Assembly (NCBI GenBank): GCA_028023455.1
Contig: JAQFVV010000550.1
Location: 310,001-374,000 of the forward strand
DNA: 64,000 nt
Source: Epiperipatus broadwayi
Taxonomy: Eukaryota > Onychophora > Udeonychophora > Euonychophora > Peripatidae
Direction: 5' to 3'
A program made the position numbers and the translations under genes. The notes under the pieces were generated by a model, which was not told the origin of the DNA, did not search any database, and saw only the letters and a program-made list of their open reading frames with translations. Below, one piece after another: positions 47,243-60,374 of the stretch (position 1 is the stretch's first letter; every line of letters begins with the position of its first letter).

Positions 47243-49357
47243 TATAACGATCCAAACGAAGTGGGAGATCGCATCACACCGCACCGCACTACCAAGGGCG
47301 CCATCTAAGCATTTGAGCCTAGAAAAATTTATAAAGTAGGCGGATACGCGCTGTTAGGATTCCACTTTATTTACATATTTAGATCGTTAGCCCATTGTCA
47401 CTAGCTCAGAGGAGACGCAGAGATAATAAAATATATAACCTTAGATATAAATATAAAAAAATAATAAAAGCCACTGCCAGAAATTAACACAGAAAAATAT
47501 TTATTTACGCACATATAAAATCATTCTAAACTCGAGGAATAAGTTTAACATTTAGATTTTTATCTTAATTTTTAATTTTACATTTAAAATAGCTTGCTAT
47601 AATGTTTAATATTTTATTTAGAGGGTCGGGTATGAATAGGCTACATAGATCTGCATTTGAAAAGACAATATTCTTCCCTTATTTAACCCTAGGCTAAAAA
47701 TTCAAAGTCAAACTGATGCCAATCATCCGATACACTTATGTATTCAATGTAGCATGAAAATACAATGGCACTAAATAGACTATACTGTCAGGAATGCACA
47801 TCTGAACAGTATAGTGAGAAGACATTGATGCTCTCCACCACCAGGAATGCTACTTCTGATGGCGAGTAGAACAATAAACATAAAACTCCATAGGAATGGA
47901 TTGCATCTTGCGTCTTACTATCCAATTCCATAGGCAACAGAGGGTGTGCGGCGTATATATGTAATCCTGCACGTGGCGGATCTCCTGCTACATTTACTAC
48001 CTACATAAATATATCGAAACCATTGAGCCAATTCAACCACGAAACAAATAACCTAAGATTACCCTCCCTTAATATAACCTTACAAAACTATATAGCCGTT
48101 CATGCCCGACTTAAATTTATCATTTAGATATGTTCGCACAGATAACTTTTATACAATTTGTTTTAAAATGTTGGGTATAGATCGATTACATAGATTCCAC
48201 GGTCAAAAACATTTCAAAATAAGCATAAACGATCAAAATACAAAATTATTGATACCGACAATCACAGAGGGAAACTTATAAGTAACCCAATAGTATTCAC
48301 CATAAGATACTTGCGTTGTCACCAATAACTTAAAAGACATCCAAATAAATACATTTTAGATACTCACCGTAAGGTATCATTATTTATCGAATGTCTATAT
48401 ATTTTGATCAAATATAAAAACCAAAATATAATTAACCGCAAACGAATCCATGCAAGCGTCTATAAACAACTTAAATTTCATACATTTAAAATTTAAACAA
48501 TAAATAATTTATACAATTAAAATGAATGGAAATGATTTTTTTTATCAATAACAAACATATAAAATTAAACATCAATTGATTTTAAACTTAAAGATCAGAT
48601 AGAAATTCCCTTTTAACATTTAAATTGCTTGCACGAAAGTTCTTAATTATTTAAAATTTTTTAAGTTCATTGTTAATAGCTTACAAAGACGAGTCCAGGT
48701 TCTTGTTTTTCCACGGAGTCCTTGATTGAAACCCGGTCAGATGTTCCGGAGGTAGCATTAGCTGGTTCATTTCGGTATCACAATCAGTTCATTTTTTAAA
48801 ATAGAGAGAGAGTGTGTGATATGTGCGTCTCTATCACCACTCTCAAACAAACAGCTGGAACCCTAATACTCAATATTTCTCCTTTTTATATTATCCACAT
48901 GGATTCAAACAACAAAACGTCACCAATCCATCACTTTCGTTAGGGTCCGAGCCAAGGCTTGGTGCTTCCATTGGTCAAGCTAATTTCTCTTATCTAATTT
49001 CCATCTGACCCTTTAATTACATAAGAGCCTTGAGGGCTAGCTTGTTTTTCAAATAATAAACAATCATTTCCATTTATAGATTACAGGAATTAATTAATAC
49101 CTGTTTTTATTTTAATTTATATTAAATATTTTAATATTTAACTCTTGTATTTTTTTATCAAAAAAAAAAAAAAATACGTTCAAATACTTTTTTTTTTTAA
49201 ATATTTTTAAAGTTTAGCATCTGTGCGAATATATATATTTAACAACATTTTAATTTTAGCGTTTAGTTTTTTTATAGATTTTTAATATATTTATTTTTAT
49301 TTGCGAACTTTGTTTTTCTTTTAAATTAATGTAACGACATATTTATATATCGTTACA
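47243..49357 (-). repeat. LTR A (2115 bp)
   Basis: Outer end reads TATAACG on the plus strand where relatives read TGTAACG. Inner end is CGTTACA with the terminal hairpin at 49330-49357 (8-bp stem TGTAACGA/TCGTTACA, 12-base loop). Shared landmarks are GGGCGCCATCT, CGTTAGCCCA, GCCACTGCCAG and the module 48132-48476. Module X (47623-48126) lies before the core here. Confidence 0.88.
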
Positions 49358-50061
49358 TATCAGTAAACTTCCTCAAAAAACAAAAACATTAAAAAAAAAA
49401 AAAAGACTTTACTTAGTGTTAGTAATTACGTTACACAAATTGATTACAGTATATATGAAAATTTTACAAGGACAAAACTTTTTTTTTAAAAGACAAAACA
49501 GTAATTACATACAAATATAATGATAAAAAAATGTTGACTGTTGATTCTTATTACCAGCTAAATTTCTGCCCCCTCCCTTCCAAGTTTCATTTCTCCTATC
49601 TTTTACCATTTCTTAGGCAAGTTGAACTATTAGATTTTAGTTTAACAAGACTTTTTTAAAAAAAAATTATGATTTAGATTTATTATTACGTTTTATTTAT
49701 TAGTTTTTATTCCTCGAATTTATCTCTACATATGTGCAATTTTTCTTACTGGCAGCACTTTTTAAACAAAACTTCAAACTGCAACTCCACATAAATACAA
49801 CAAATATATTTATAATAATTTCAGAAAAAATATTACGGGCATGATTTATTTTCAAAAGTACTAGTGGTTTATTAAACATCTGGCTATAACTTTACGTTAG
49901 TACAAAATGCACTTATTTCAGAAAAAAACAACAAATGTTATTTGCATGATTCCGTTTTAAAATTCTCAGGGCACTCGTGTTTATTAAAGATCGGAAATTT
50001 CATCTTTCAATTCCCCTTTTCAGGGTCAATCTCTGAGGTAAGGCCCCATGTTGGGTGCCAT
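49358..50061 (-). other. Non-coding interior A with primer-binding site
   Basis: 704 bases without coding capacity. The minus strand next to the right LTR reads TGGCACCCAACATGGGGC (50043-50060), a textbook gypsy-type primer-binding site. The opposite end (ATCAGTAAACTTCCTC on the plus strand) should hold the polypurine tract but shows only GAGGAAG. Interior A resembles interior C more than interior B. Confidence 0.78.
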
Positions 50062-50420
50062 TGTAACAATCCGGAAAAGGTGACTTAATGTAAACTGCAC
50101 TACAGGGCGCCATCTAGGCATTTGAACCTAGAAAAATTTATAAGTAGGCAGATACGTAAGTCAAAAAAAAAAATTTTTTTTTTTTTTTAAATATTTTGGT
50201 TCCGGTCGTTAGCCCATGTCACTAGCTCAGTGGAATAGCAGAGATTAAATAATATAATATCTTATCTAATTATATTTCAATATTAAAAAAATAAATAAAA
50301 TAAGCCACTGCCAGTAATTAACATACAAACATTTATTTATGCACATATATATAAGATTTAAAATTATTTTAGTATTAGTTTTACATTTTAACATTTAACA
50401 TTATTTTTAACTTTGATTTT
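50062..50420 (-). repeat. 359-bp tandem duplicate of the LTR B outer end
   Basis: Near-identical to 50421-50780. The copy breaks off at ...GATTTT/TG, where both the continuing LTR and the LTR start share TTTTTG, so a microhomology-based or slippage duplication is likely. Confidence 0.9.
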
Positions 50421-52641
50421 TGTAACGATCCGGAAAAGGTGACTTAATGTAAACTGCACTACAGGGCGCCATCTAGGCATTTGAACCTAGAAAAATTTAT
50501 AAGTAGGCAGATACGTAAGTCAAAAAAAAAAAAAATTTTTTTTTTTTAAATATTTTGGTTCCGGTCGTTAGCCCATGTCACTAGCTCAGTGGAATAGCAG
50601 AGATTAAATAATATAATATCTTATCTAATTATATTTCAATATTAAAAAAAATAAATAAAATAAGCCACTGCCAGTAATTAACATACAAACATTTATTTAT
50701 GCACATATATATAAGATTTAAAATTATTTTAGTATTAGTTTTACATTTTAACATTTAACATTATTTTTAACTTTGATTTTTGACTTTAATTTACATTTAA
50801 TTACTATTATATTCTAATTTTACATTTTAATTAAGTTCGCACAGATAAATTGATGAAAGCTTGTTTATAATGTTGAATATAGATCGGTTACATAGATTTC
50901 ACGGTCAAAAACATTTCAAAGTAAACATAAACGATCAAAATACAAAATTATTGATTACTGACAATTGCGGAGGGAAATTTATACGTAACCCAATAGTATT
51001 CATCATAAGATACTTGCATTGTCACCAATAACTAAAAAGACATCCGAATAAATACATTTTAGATACTCACCGTAAGGTATCATTATTTATCGAATGTCTA
51101 TATATTTTGATCAAATATGAAAACCCAAAACATACTTAACCGATAACCAATCCATGCAAGCGTCTATAAACAACTTAAATTTAATGCATTTTTATTTAGG
51201 GTCAAGTATGAATAGACCACATAGATTTGCTTTTGAAAATAAACATTCTATCCCTATTTAACCTTAGGTTAAAATTCGTAGTCAAACCGGCATCAATTCA
51301 TCTGATATATCGATGTATTCAATGTAATAAAATACGGCAGCACAAAAAGATTAAGAAAAGACATTGACTCTCAATCAGATAGGAATATTACATCTATCTA
51401 ACGAGAAGAACAATAAAAAAAAACTCCATAGAAAGGAACTGCGTTCTCCGTCTTATAATTCCTTCCATAGGCAAACGGAAGTGTGCAGCATATGAAGCGA
51501 TTCTGCCCATAGCGAATCAATATTACATCTACTAATCACACCAATATATCCAATCCATTGACCCAATCTAACAACGACACAAATAACCTAAGATTACCCT
51601 TCCCTAATATAACTTTACAAATCTATACAGCCATTCACGCCCGACTTAAGTTTAACATTTATATAATTTACTTTAACGGAAAACAGAAATCATAATAAAA
51701 CTTAAAGAACAAAAAAGTAAATAACTAAATGGAAATGATTTTAAATATATATAAAAAAAGAAATACATCAAATAACATTATTAATAAATTAAGTTGGTCA
51801 GATAGGATAATATTGCAATCATTTAACTCTGGAAAGTTTAATTTAATGTTCATTATTTATAAAGTTCTTACGGTTTAAAACAGTTCCTCTTTATCCGTTG
51901 CTTGCCATGAACGTGAATTCCCACGCCGTCCTAAAGAGGTTAATGTTCTGAAGGCCGATTTATTTATCCATCCGGAGATTTTTGAATTTAGTTGGTCCTC
52001 AATGTAGAAAACGATAGTTCATTTCTCCTTTCTTTACCAGTTGAAAGAATTGACAGGGCGTCTGTCAACTCCATCACCTCCAACTCCATACTACTACATT
52101 GAGTCACATCGTAATAATCAATTTCCAGTCACTCACTAGTCACTAATTAATAATTTCCAATTTTCCTTTTATACGTATTCGAAGGATTGACTTAACATTA
52201 CGTCATCGATGTGATGATCCTTTTCGTTGAGGTCCGATTTCCCAATGGATTTATTTCATTTGCTAAAAGTTTCTATTGTTTTCCTCTCTGACCTATGTTT
52301 TTACATTTAAATGCCCAAGGCTGGTTTACATTTAACTAATTAAATTTATCATTTCCATTTCTGATTAATTAACCTGTTTTCCAAATCAAAGATATATAAG
52401 AAAAAGTTTTATCTCTAAATCTTTTTAAAATTTTGTTTTAAAATACCTTTTCTTTTTTAATAAAGTTTTATTTTAATAATTTTTCATTATCTGTGCGATT
52501 TAATATATAAGAGTTTAAGATGATATTTAATTTCAATTTTTAATTCTTAAAGAAAATTTTTAAATGCGAACTTTTTAATTTACTTTCATGTTTAATAAAT
52601 AAAAAAAAAAAACAATGTAACGAACGTCTGTGCTCGTTACA
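50421..52641 (-). repeat. LTR B, left full copy (2221 bp)
   Basis: Same length as 53378-55598 and nearly identical. Ends are TGTAACG...CGTTACA. The hairpin at 52616-52641 has stem TGTAACGA/TCGTTACA and a 10-base loop. The core module (50835-51180) precedes module X (51199-51660), opposite to LTR A. Confidence 0.92.
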
Positions 52642-53377
52642 TATCAGTAAAGTTGCTTAAAAAAAAATGATCAAAAAAAAAAAAAATTTTACTTAGGGTT
52701 AGTAATTACGGTACACGATTGACGAAGACATTTACAAAACATCCGGTTAGTAATTTTACAAAAAGACTATATACAAAAAAAAAATGTTTACTATCGCTTT
52801 CCTAAGGACCATTTACGTTCACCTCCTCCCCACCAGAGTTCTATTATTTTTTTTTATATCCATTTTATTTTTACACACGGCATGACAAGCAAATTTTATA
52901 AATTATTTATGTAAAAAGGTTGCATTGAGGTAAATATATTTTAAAAGATAATGGGTTTAAACGTGTATATTTGCAGCACAATTATAAACACCACCAACTT
53001 ATTTATGACTGATTGAAATGCATACATAGGGTTACACTGAAGTAATTCCCAAAGGTACTCATCATAAGGCACCACATTTCGATCATAAACTTACGTGGCT
53101 GTGCGCACCTATACACATTAAAGTATAATTTATATTACAACAAAAAAAACATATCAATCGCAACCTTTTGACTTTTTTTTTTAACAAAAATTAGTTTTAA
53201 AATTATTTATACTTTCTCGTGTTTAATATATATGCGCAATCTCTTTTACTGGCAGAGCTTTTATAAGATTTAAAGTATACGACTTTATGTAAACAGATAA
53301 AAATATTTCATTTTGATAAAATTTGCTCAGGGTATTTGTGGTTTATTAAAGATCGGCCCCAGATTGGGAAAGCCAGT
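52642..53377 (-). other. Non-coding interior B with primer-binding site
   Basis: 736 bases, no coding capacity. Primer-binding site TGGCTTTCCCAATCTGGGGC is at 53356-53375 on the minus strand, two bases from the LTR, close to that of the gypsy element. The GCTCAGGG...GTGGTTTATT block is at 53325-53347. Confidence 0.78.
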
Positions 53378-55598
53378 TGTAACGATCCGGAGAAAGCGAC
53401 TTAACGTAAACTGCACTACAGGGCGCCATCTAGGCATTTGAACCTAGAAAAATTTATAAAGTAGGCAGATACGTAAGTCAAGAAAAAAAAAAATTTTTTT
53501 TAATTTTTAAAATTTTGATTCCGGTCGTTAGCCCATGTCACTAGCTCAGTGGAATAGCAGAGATTAAATAATATAATATCTTATCTAATTATATTTCAAT
53601 ATTAAAAAAATAAATAAAATAAGCCACTGCCAGTAATTAACATACAAACATTTATTTATGCACATATATATAAGATTTAAAATTATTTTAGTATTAGTTT
53701 TACATTTTAACATTTAACATTATTTTTAACTTTGATTTTTGACTTTAATTTACATTTAATTACTATTATATTCTAATTTTACATTTTGATTAAGTTCGCA
53801 CAGATAAATTGATGAAAGCTTGTTTATAATGTTGAATATAGATCGGTTACATAGATTTCACGGTCAAAAACATTTCAAAGTAAACATAAACGATCAAAAT
53901 ACAAAATTATTGATTACTGACAATTGCGGAGGGAAATTTATACGTAACCCAATAGTATTCATCATAAGATACTTGCATTGTCACCAATAACTAAAAAGAC
54001 ATCCGAATAAATACATTTTAGATACTCACCGTAAGGTATCATTATTTATCGAATGTCTATATATTTTGATCAAATATGAAAACCCAAAACATACTTAACC
54101 GATAACCAATCCATGCAAGCATCTATAAACAACTTAAATTTAATGCATTTTTATTTAGGGTCAAGTATGAATAGACCACATAGATTTGCTTTTGAAAATA
54201 AACATTCTATCCCTATTTAACCTTAGGTTAAAATTCGTAGTCAAACCGGCATCAATTCATCTGATATATCGATGTATTCAATGTAATAAAATACGGCAGC
54301 ACAAAAAGATTAAGAAAAGACATTGACTCTCAATCAGATAGGAATATTACATCTATCTAACGAGAAGAACAATAAAAAAAAAACTCCATAGAAAGGAACT
54401 GCGTTCTCCGTCTTATAATTCCTTCCATAGGCAAACGGAAGTGTGCGGCGTATGAAGCGATTCTGCCCGTAGCGAATCAATATTACATCTACTAATCACA
54501 CCAATATATCCAAGACATTGACCCAATCTAACAACGACACAAATAACCTAAGATTACCCTTCCCTAATATAACTTTACAAATCTATACAGCCATTCACGC
54601 CCGACTTAAGTTTAACATTTATATAATTTACCTTAACGGAAAACAGAAATCATAATAAAACTTAAAGAACAAAAAAGTAAATAACTAAATGGAAATGATT
54701 TTAAATATATATATAAAAAAAGAAATACATCAAATAACATTATTAATAAATTAAGTTGGTCAGATAGGATAATATTGCAATCATTTAACTCTGGAAAGTT
54801 TAATTTAATGTTCATTATTTATAAAGTTCTTACGGTTTAAAACAGTTCCTCTTTATCCGTTGCTTGCCATGAACGTGAATTCCCACACCGTCCTAAAGAG
54901 GTTAATGTTCTGAAGGCCGATTTATTTATCCATCCGGAGATTTTTGAATTTAGTTGGTCCTCAATGTAGAAAACGATAGTTCATTTCTCCTTTCTTTAAC
55001 AGCTGAAAGAATTGACAGGGCGTCTGTCAACTCCATCACCTCCAACTCCGTACTACTACATAGAGTCACATCGTAATAATCAATTTCCAGTCACTCCTAG
55101 TCACTAATTAATAATTTCCAAATTTTCCTTTTATACATATTCAAAGGATTGACTTAACATTACGTCATCGATGTGATGATCCTTTTCGTTGAGGTCCGAT
55201 TTCCCAATGGATTTATTTCATTTGCTAAAAGTTTCTATTGTTTTCCTCTCTGACCGATGTTTTTACATTTAAATGCCCAAGGCTGGTTTACATTTGACTA
55301 ATTAACATTTATCATTTCCATTTCTGATTAATTAACCTGTTTTCCAAATCAAAGATATATTTTTATCTCTAAATCTTTTTAAGTTTTTGTTTTAAAATAC
55401 CTTTTCTATTTTTAATACAGTTTTATTTTAATAATTTTTTTTTATCTGTGCGATTTAATATATACGAGTTTAAGATGATATTTAATTTCAATTTTTAATT
55501 CTAAAAGAAAATTTTTAAATGCGAACTTTTTAATTTACTTTCATTTTTAAAAAATAAAAAAAACAACAACAATGTAACGAACGTCTGTGCTCGTTACA
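53378..55598 (-). repeat. LTR B, right copy (2221 bp)
   Basis: Paired with 50421-52641; few substitutions, so the B unit is young. Hairpin at 55573-55598. Core module from 53794, module X 54158-54618. A 60-codon frame at 54633-54815 lies within it and has no support. Confidence 0.92.
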
Positions 55599-56862
55599 AT
55601 AGGTTAAGTTGATATTTAACACAGAAAAAAAAAAATCATCTATAAAATATGTTTTAATTATTACATACAATTGTAGGTAGAAATTTTGTATGTTAGATAC
55701 GTAAAAGAAAAATATTTAGATATTTAAAGAGTAAAATAAATATTGAAAATTATCAGAAGTAACTAAAAAAAAAAAAATGCTATAACAAAATATTTTTGTT
55801 AAAGTTTTGAAACGAATTTATACTGTATTAATTGAGGAAGTTATTCCTAATTATTCTTAAATAACACATCCACTTTATTTAGTTTAAGATAGTATGCTAC
55901 CAACTATTTTGAATGTTCCTTTATTAAAATTAAAATTATTATACTTTTATTTTATGATGTCCATTGATTTCAGATGTTGATCAAAGTATACCTGGTAACA
56001 TAAGTTTATTATAATCAGTATATTTACTTATCCTGCCCAGATATAGCATTGGTATATGCTTAATATTCGCATAGGTAATAATTATAATGTATTTATTTTG
56101 TGGGATGAAAAATGATCTCCCCAAAAGCTTTGTTTTCCATGAGAAGATTTTAAATATAATGTTCGGGTATGTTTATAGCCCAAGTGATCGATTCTCATAG
56201 ATAGGACGATCAAGAATTTATCTAGCATTTAGTATGCTTCATTCGTTTAAATCCCAGGAGAGGATTGTATTTGATGTGTGTTCGTTGTATGCCCAAGTAA
56301 GAGGTAAGAAACCACCAAAATATTTTAATGTAGTAGATTACTTTACAGACCTTCATGGTTATTCCATATTCCTCATGTGAAAATAAAGATAGCTCCACCA
56401 TGGAAGGTGTTGATTATTGTGCTTAATTTTGAAAGTTCGGGCAAGATAAAGGTTATATTGGAGGTGTCAGTTCCTCAAGATCCACTTTAGTATAAATAGT
56501 GTGTTAGTAACTAAGATCAATATCTGTATTGTGCTGCTAAATATTGCTAGTATTTGACAAGTAAATCAATGGAGAAAGTAATTAAAATTGCGTGGTTTTA
56601 AAATGCTTATTTACTGAAGGAATATTCAAATGCAATATTTAATTCTGGTTAGTAATTAAATAATACTCATATTTAAAATTATACGTATGAATAAAATTTG
56701 TATCATAACTTAAGTTAGCATTAAGTTAAATGTAAGATGGTAAGTGTAACTTCTGATAACCGGCCTATAATTAGAATAGGTTATCCCATTAAAGACCATA
56801 AATAAAGTAAATGTATTAGAAATAAATTTAATATTTTGCGTATTGCATATGATGGGATTAAT

Positions 56863-56893
<31 letters not shown>

Positions 56894-58157
56894 TAGTTAG
56901 TCAATAATTTTGAGTAAAAGCTTCTACAAGGTTATCAAAATTTAATAAACAATGTATTGGTAATGAAATGTATTTTAGTTAATCAATCCATATGGTTGCA
57001 TACAGGAGAAGTAGTAACCTCTAGTCCATAACCAAAAGAGTATACAGATTAATGTCAGTTATATTTTATATTTTTGTATTACTATGGGATTATTGAATAA
57101 ATGTTCATATATTTTTTTTTATGATAATAATAAATTATAGTCTTGTTAAAATTTGTTGTAGATTCATTTTTTTTGTTTTTATATGCTAAATATAAGTGTT
57201 TGCACAATATTTGCAAAACCTTTTCTTGAGTCTGAAATCATTCTAAATTCTTAAAAACTTAATATACCAGATAAATAAAGTTAAGCAGATCGGAATATGT
57301 CATTATATTTTAGTTTAATCATAATTATTTATGGAGTTGAAAACTTAAGATTAAACATTCACCTTTGTATAAAAAAAAAATGAATTTATTCCCAAACCAT
57401 TAACTTTGGTTGCACATTATTCCATTCCCATTTAGTTAAATTGTCTAAGTAATAAATCTTAGTTATATTATTGCGTTGTCATGGATGATGGAAGGACACA
57501 AAAAGCACCCTTGTCTTTTTATTATTCTGACTGAGATTCTGAAAAAAAAAAAAAGGCTGTGTTATTCAAAATTATACGTCATTATTGAATAGAATTATCA
57601 TCTCTTTAAATAATATAGCAGTGGATATGAGAAATGAAGACACATTGAATTTAAGTAAAATAAATGCTTCCTATAGCCGACCAGAATGCCAGTCATATGC
57701 GACAACACAATACTGCCGAGCATTTCCTTACATGAAACAAAGAACCCTGAGATTAATATTATTATAATTATTCTTTAAATTAATAAGTGATCAATTATTG
57801 TTGTTATTACAATTGTGGCATGGCTTAAGAGAATTGAATGTACAATTGTATTATATGAAAGGTATTTTAGATCATATTGGAAAATTAATGGATATGTTGC
57901 TTTATTTTGGTTGCCTTAACAACAACCAGAAAAATTAGTGTCACAAGTGCAAATAAAATAACTAAATAAAATAAACTAAACTAATAAATAAAGAGTTAGA
58001 AATAAATAAACAAAATTTCTAATAAAATAATAATAATTAAAAAAATAATTCAAATCAAAACAACACTCTCCATATAGTAGTGCCATGAGATAGTGATCAT
58101 GTGATGTTTAGTGGTTTAATTAAAAAAATAGTAGGGTTAGAATATATATATATATAT
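55599..58157. other. Stretch without a recognisable gene between the arrays
   Basis: Somewhat richer in G+C around 56100-56560, with no conserved frame. An A-run of about 27 lies at 56867-56893. A 60-codon frame at 57585-57767 has a more gene-like composition than most but no recognisable motif. (AT)n at 58142-58157 abuts array C. Confidence 0.45.
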
Positions 58158-59799
58158 TTTAACGATCGGGGAAGGAGACTTACGTAAACTGCACTACGGG
58201 GCGCCATCTAGGCATTTGAACCTAGAAAAATTTATAAAGTAGGCAGATACGTAAGTCAAAAAAAAAAAAAAATTTTTTTTTTTTTTTTTAAATTTTGCAT
58301 CCGGTCGTTAGCCCATGTCACTAGCTCAGGGAGTAGCAGAGATTTTAAAACATTTATAAGTTTCAATAGACTTCTATTCTCAAAGTATATATTAAATATT
58401 TAGAACAATAAAACAAAAGAAGCCACTGCCAGTAATTAACACACAAATAGATTTTTATTAACGCACATTTAAAATTGAAGATTAAATTTATTTTTAGATT
58501 TTAACATTAATATTTTTTTTTTAAAAAATTTAAATTACTATTTTAAATAGATCGCACAGATTTGCTTTAAAATGTTGGGTATAGATCGCTTACATAGATT
58601 CCATGGTCAAAAACATTTCAAATAAACATAAATGATCAAAATACAAAATCATTGATGCCGACAATCGCAGAGGGAAACTTATAAGTAACCCAATAGTATT
58701 CAACCGTAAGATACTTGCGTTGTCACCAATAACTTAAAAGACATCCGAATAAATACATTTCGATACTCACCGTAAGGTATCATTATTTATCGAATGTCTA
58801 TATATTTTGATCAAATATGAAAACCAAAATATAACTGACCGCAAACGAATCCATGCAAGCGTCTATAAACAACTTTAAATTTAATACATTTTTAGTTAAA
58901 ATATAATACACACAAAAAAAAAGAACTGGAAATGATTGCTTAAACATTTACATAAAAAAAATATCAATAATTGAATTTGCATTCTTTAAGTCAGATAAGA
59001 GTTCTTATTTTCAGTTATTAATTACTTGCAATTTTAGGAAAGTTATTAGATAGATACAATAGTTCATACTTTACGGATTTAATAGATTGAGAAGTCCATC
59101 TTCGTGATCACTTTAGTAGATTTTGTCCTTCTTTGAAATGAAACTGTGACTTGCCATGCATTTGGTCAGGAACTGTCATCCAGAGGCTTCAGCTGGTTGT
59201 CCGGAAAATTAAATTTATTGCAGACTTCCACATCGTGAAAATCTGCAATATAGCTAGTTATAACGATCTATTCATAGTCAGCTCTCAGATAACAATTATA
59301 ATAATAATTTGGCTTTTATATTTTTATTAGTCTCTTATCATTAGATCTTGAGATTCAACGAGCAAGACGTCACTAATCCATTCGTGTTTCAGTTATGGTC
59401 CGTGCTGTTATTTTCGTGTTTGGATTGGTCATTTAATTCCTTTGTATTCTCTTATCTGACCATTTAATTTATTTTACATGCCTCACGAGGTAGTTTGCTT
59501 TTGAACAATCATTTAATTAATAAGACAATCATTTCCATTTTCTAAGACTATAGAAATCAACATTATTTCTATTTTTAAAATATCAATCTTTATATCTTTA
59601 CTTTTTACAAAAAAAAATTACTTTCAAATATTTTTATTTTTTAAAAGTTTTTAAAGTTGTCCATCATGCGATCTATATATATTAAACAACTTTTAATTTT
59701 CAGTTTTTTAAGTTTTTTTTTCTTTTTAATAAATCAAATTTTATTTACGATCTTTTTATTTTCATTTTAAAATAATGTAACGGCATATATTCCGTTACA
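58158..59799 (-). repeat. LTR C1 (1642 bp)
   Basis: Outer end TTTAACG, inner end CCGTTACA with hairpin 59776-59799 (stem TGTAACGG/CCGTTACA, 8-base loop). It has the core module (58551-58880) and lacks module X, which explains its shorter length. Confidence 0.92.
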
Positions 59800-60374
59800 T
59801 ATCAGTAAACTTCCTCAAAAACAAAAACATTAAAAAAAAAAAAAAGAATTTACTTAGTGTTAGTAATGACGTTACACAAATTGATTATACTAATTTTTTT
59901 TTTTTTTTTAAAGACAAAACTTTGGTTATTAATGAAAAGACATAACTTTGGTTAGTAATTACAAGAAAAAATGCTGACTATTCTTTCCTTTTCACCCCAG
60001 CTGAGATTACACCTCCTCCCTCAAGTGTTCCCTTTTCCCTACATTTCATTATTAACTTAGGCAAGTCAAAGAAGTTACGTGATTTTAGACTTTTTTTTTT
60101 TTTTAATTAAATTATGATTTATATTAATTGTTACATTTTATTCCTCGCATTTATTTCTACATATACGCAATTTTCTTACTGGCATTACTTTTTACACAAA
60201 CTTCATAACTTTATATAATACAAACAATATATTCTGATTTCAGAAAAAATATTACGGGCTTCATTTTCAATGTATATACTCATTTTTAAAGAAAAATCTT
60301 ACTGGCATAATTTATTTTTAACATTCTCAGGGCACTCGTGGTTTATTAAAGATCGTGCCACGTTGGGAGTCCAT
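59800..60374 (-). other. Non-coding interior C with primer-binding site
   Basis: 575 bases without coding capacity. Primer-binding site TGGACTCCCAACGTGGCAC at 60355-60373 on the minus strand, one base from the LTR. CTCAGGGCACTCGTGGTTTA lies at 60327-60346. Confidence 0.78.

Larger units (their letters stand above)
47243..55598 (-). mobile_element. Non-autonomous LTR element array A/B: LTR-int-LTR-int-LTR
   Basis: Three long LTR-class copies flank two short non-coding interiors, all in minus orientation as judged by primer-binding sites at the right-hand interior ends. Identical tetramers ATAG lie at 47239-47242 and 55599-55602, so the whole 8.36 kb behaves like one insertion. Interiors encode nothing. 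The left LTR (A) is clearly diverged from the other two (B). Confidence 0.85.

Noticed and set aside
48823-49008. 61-codon frame inside LTR A
   Set aside because: Not maintained in the LTR B or C counterparts.
57585-57767. 60-codon frame with fairly gene-like composition
   Set aside because: No motif, no splice or promoter context I can support, and a length expected by chance.
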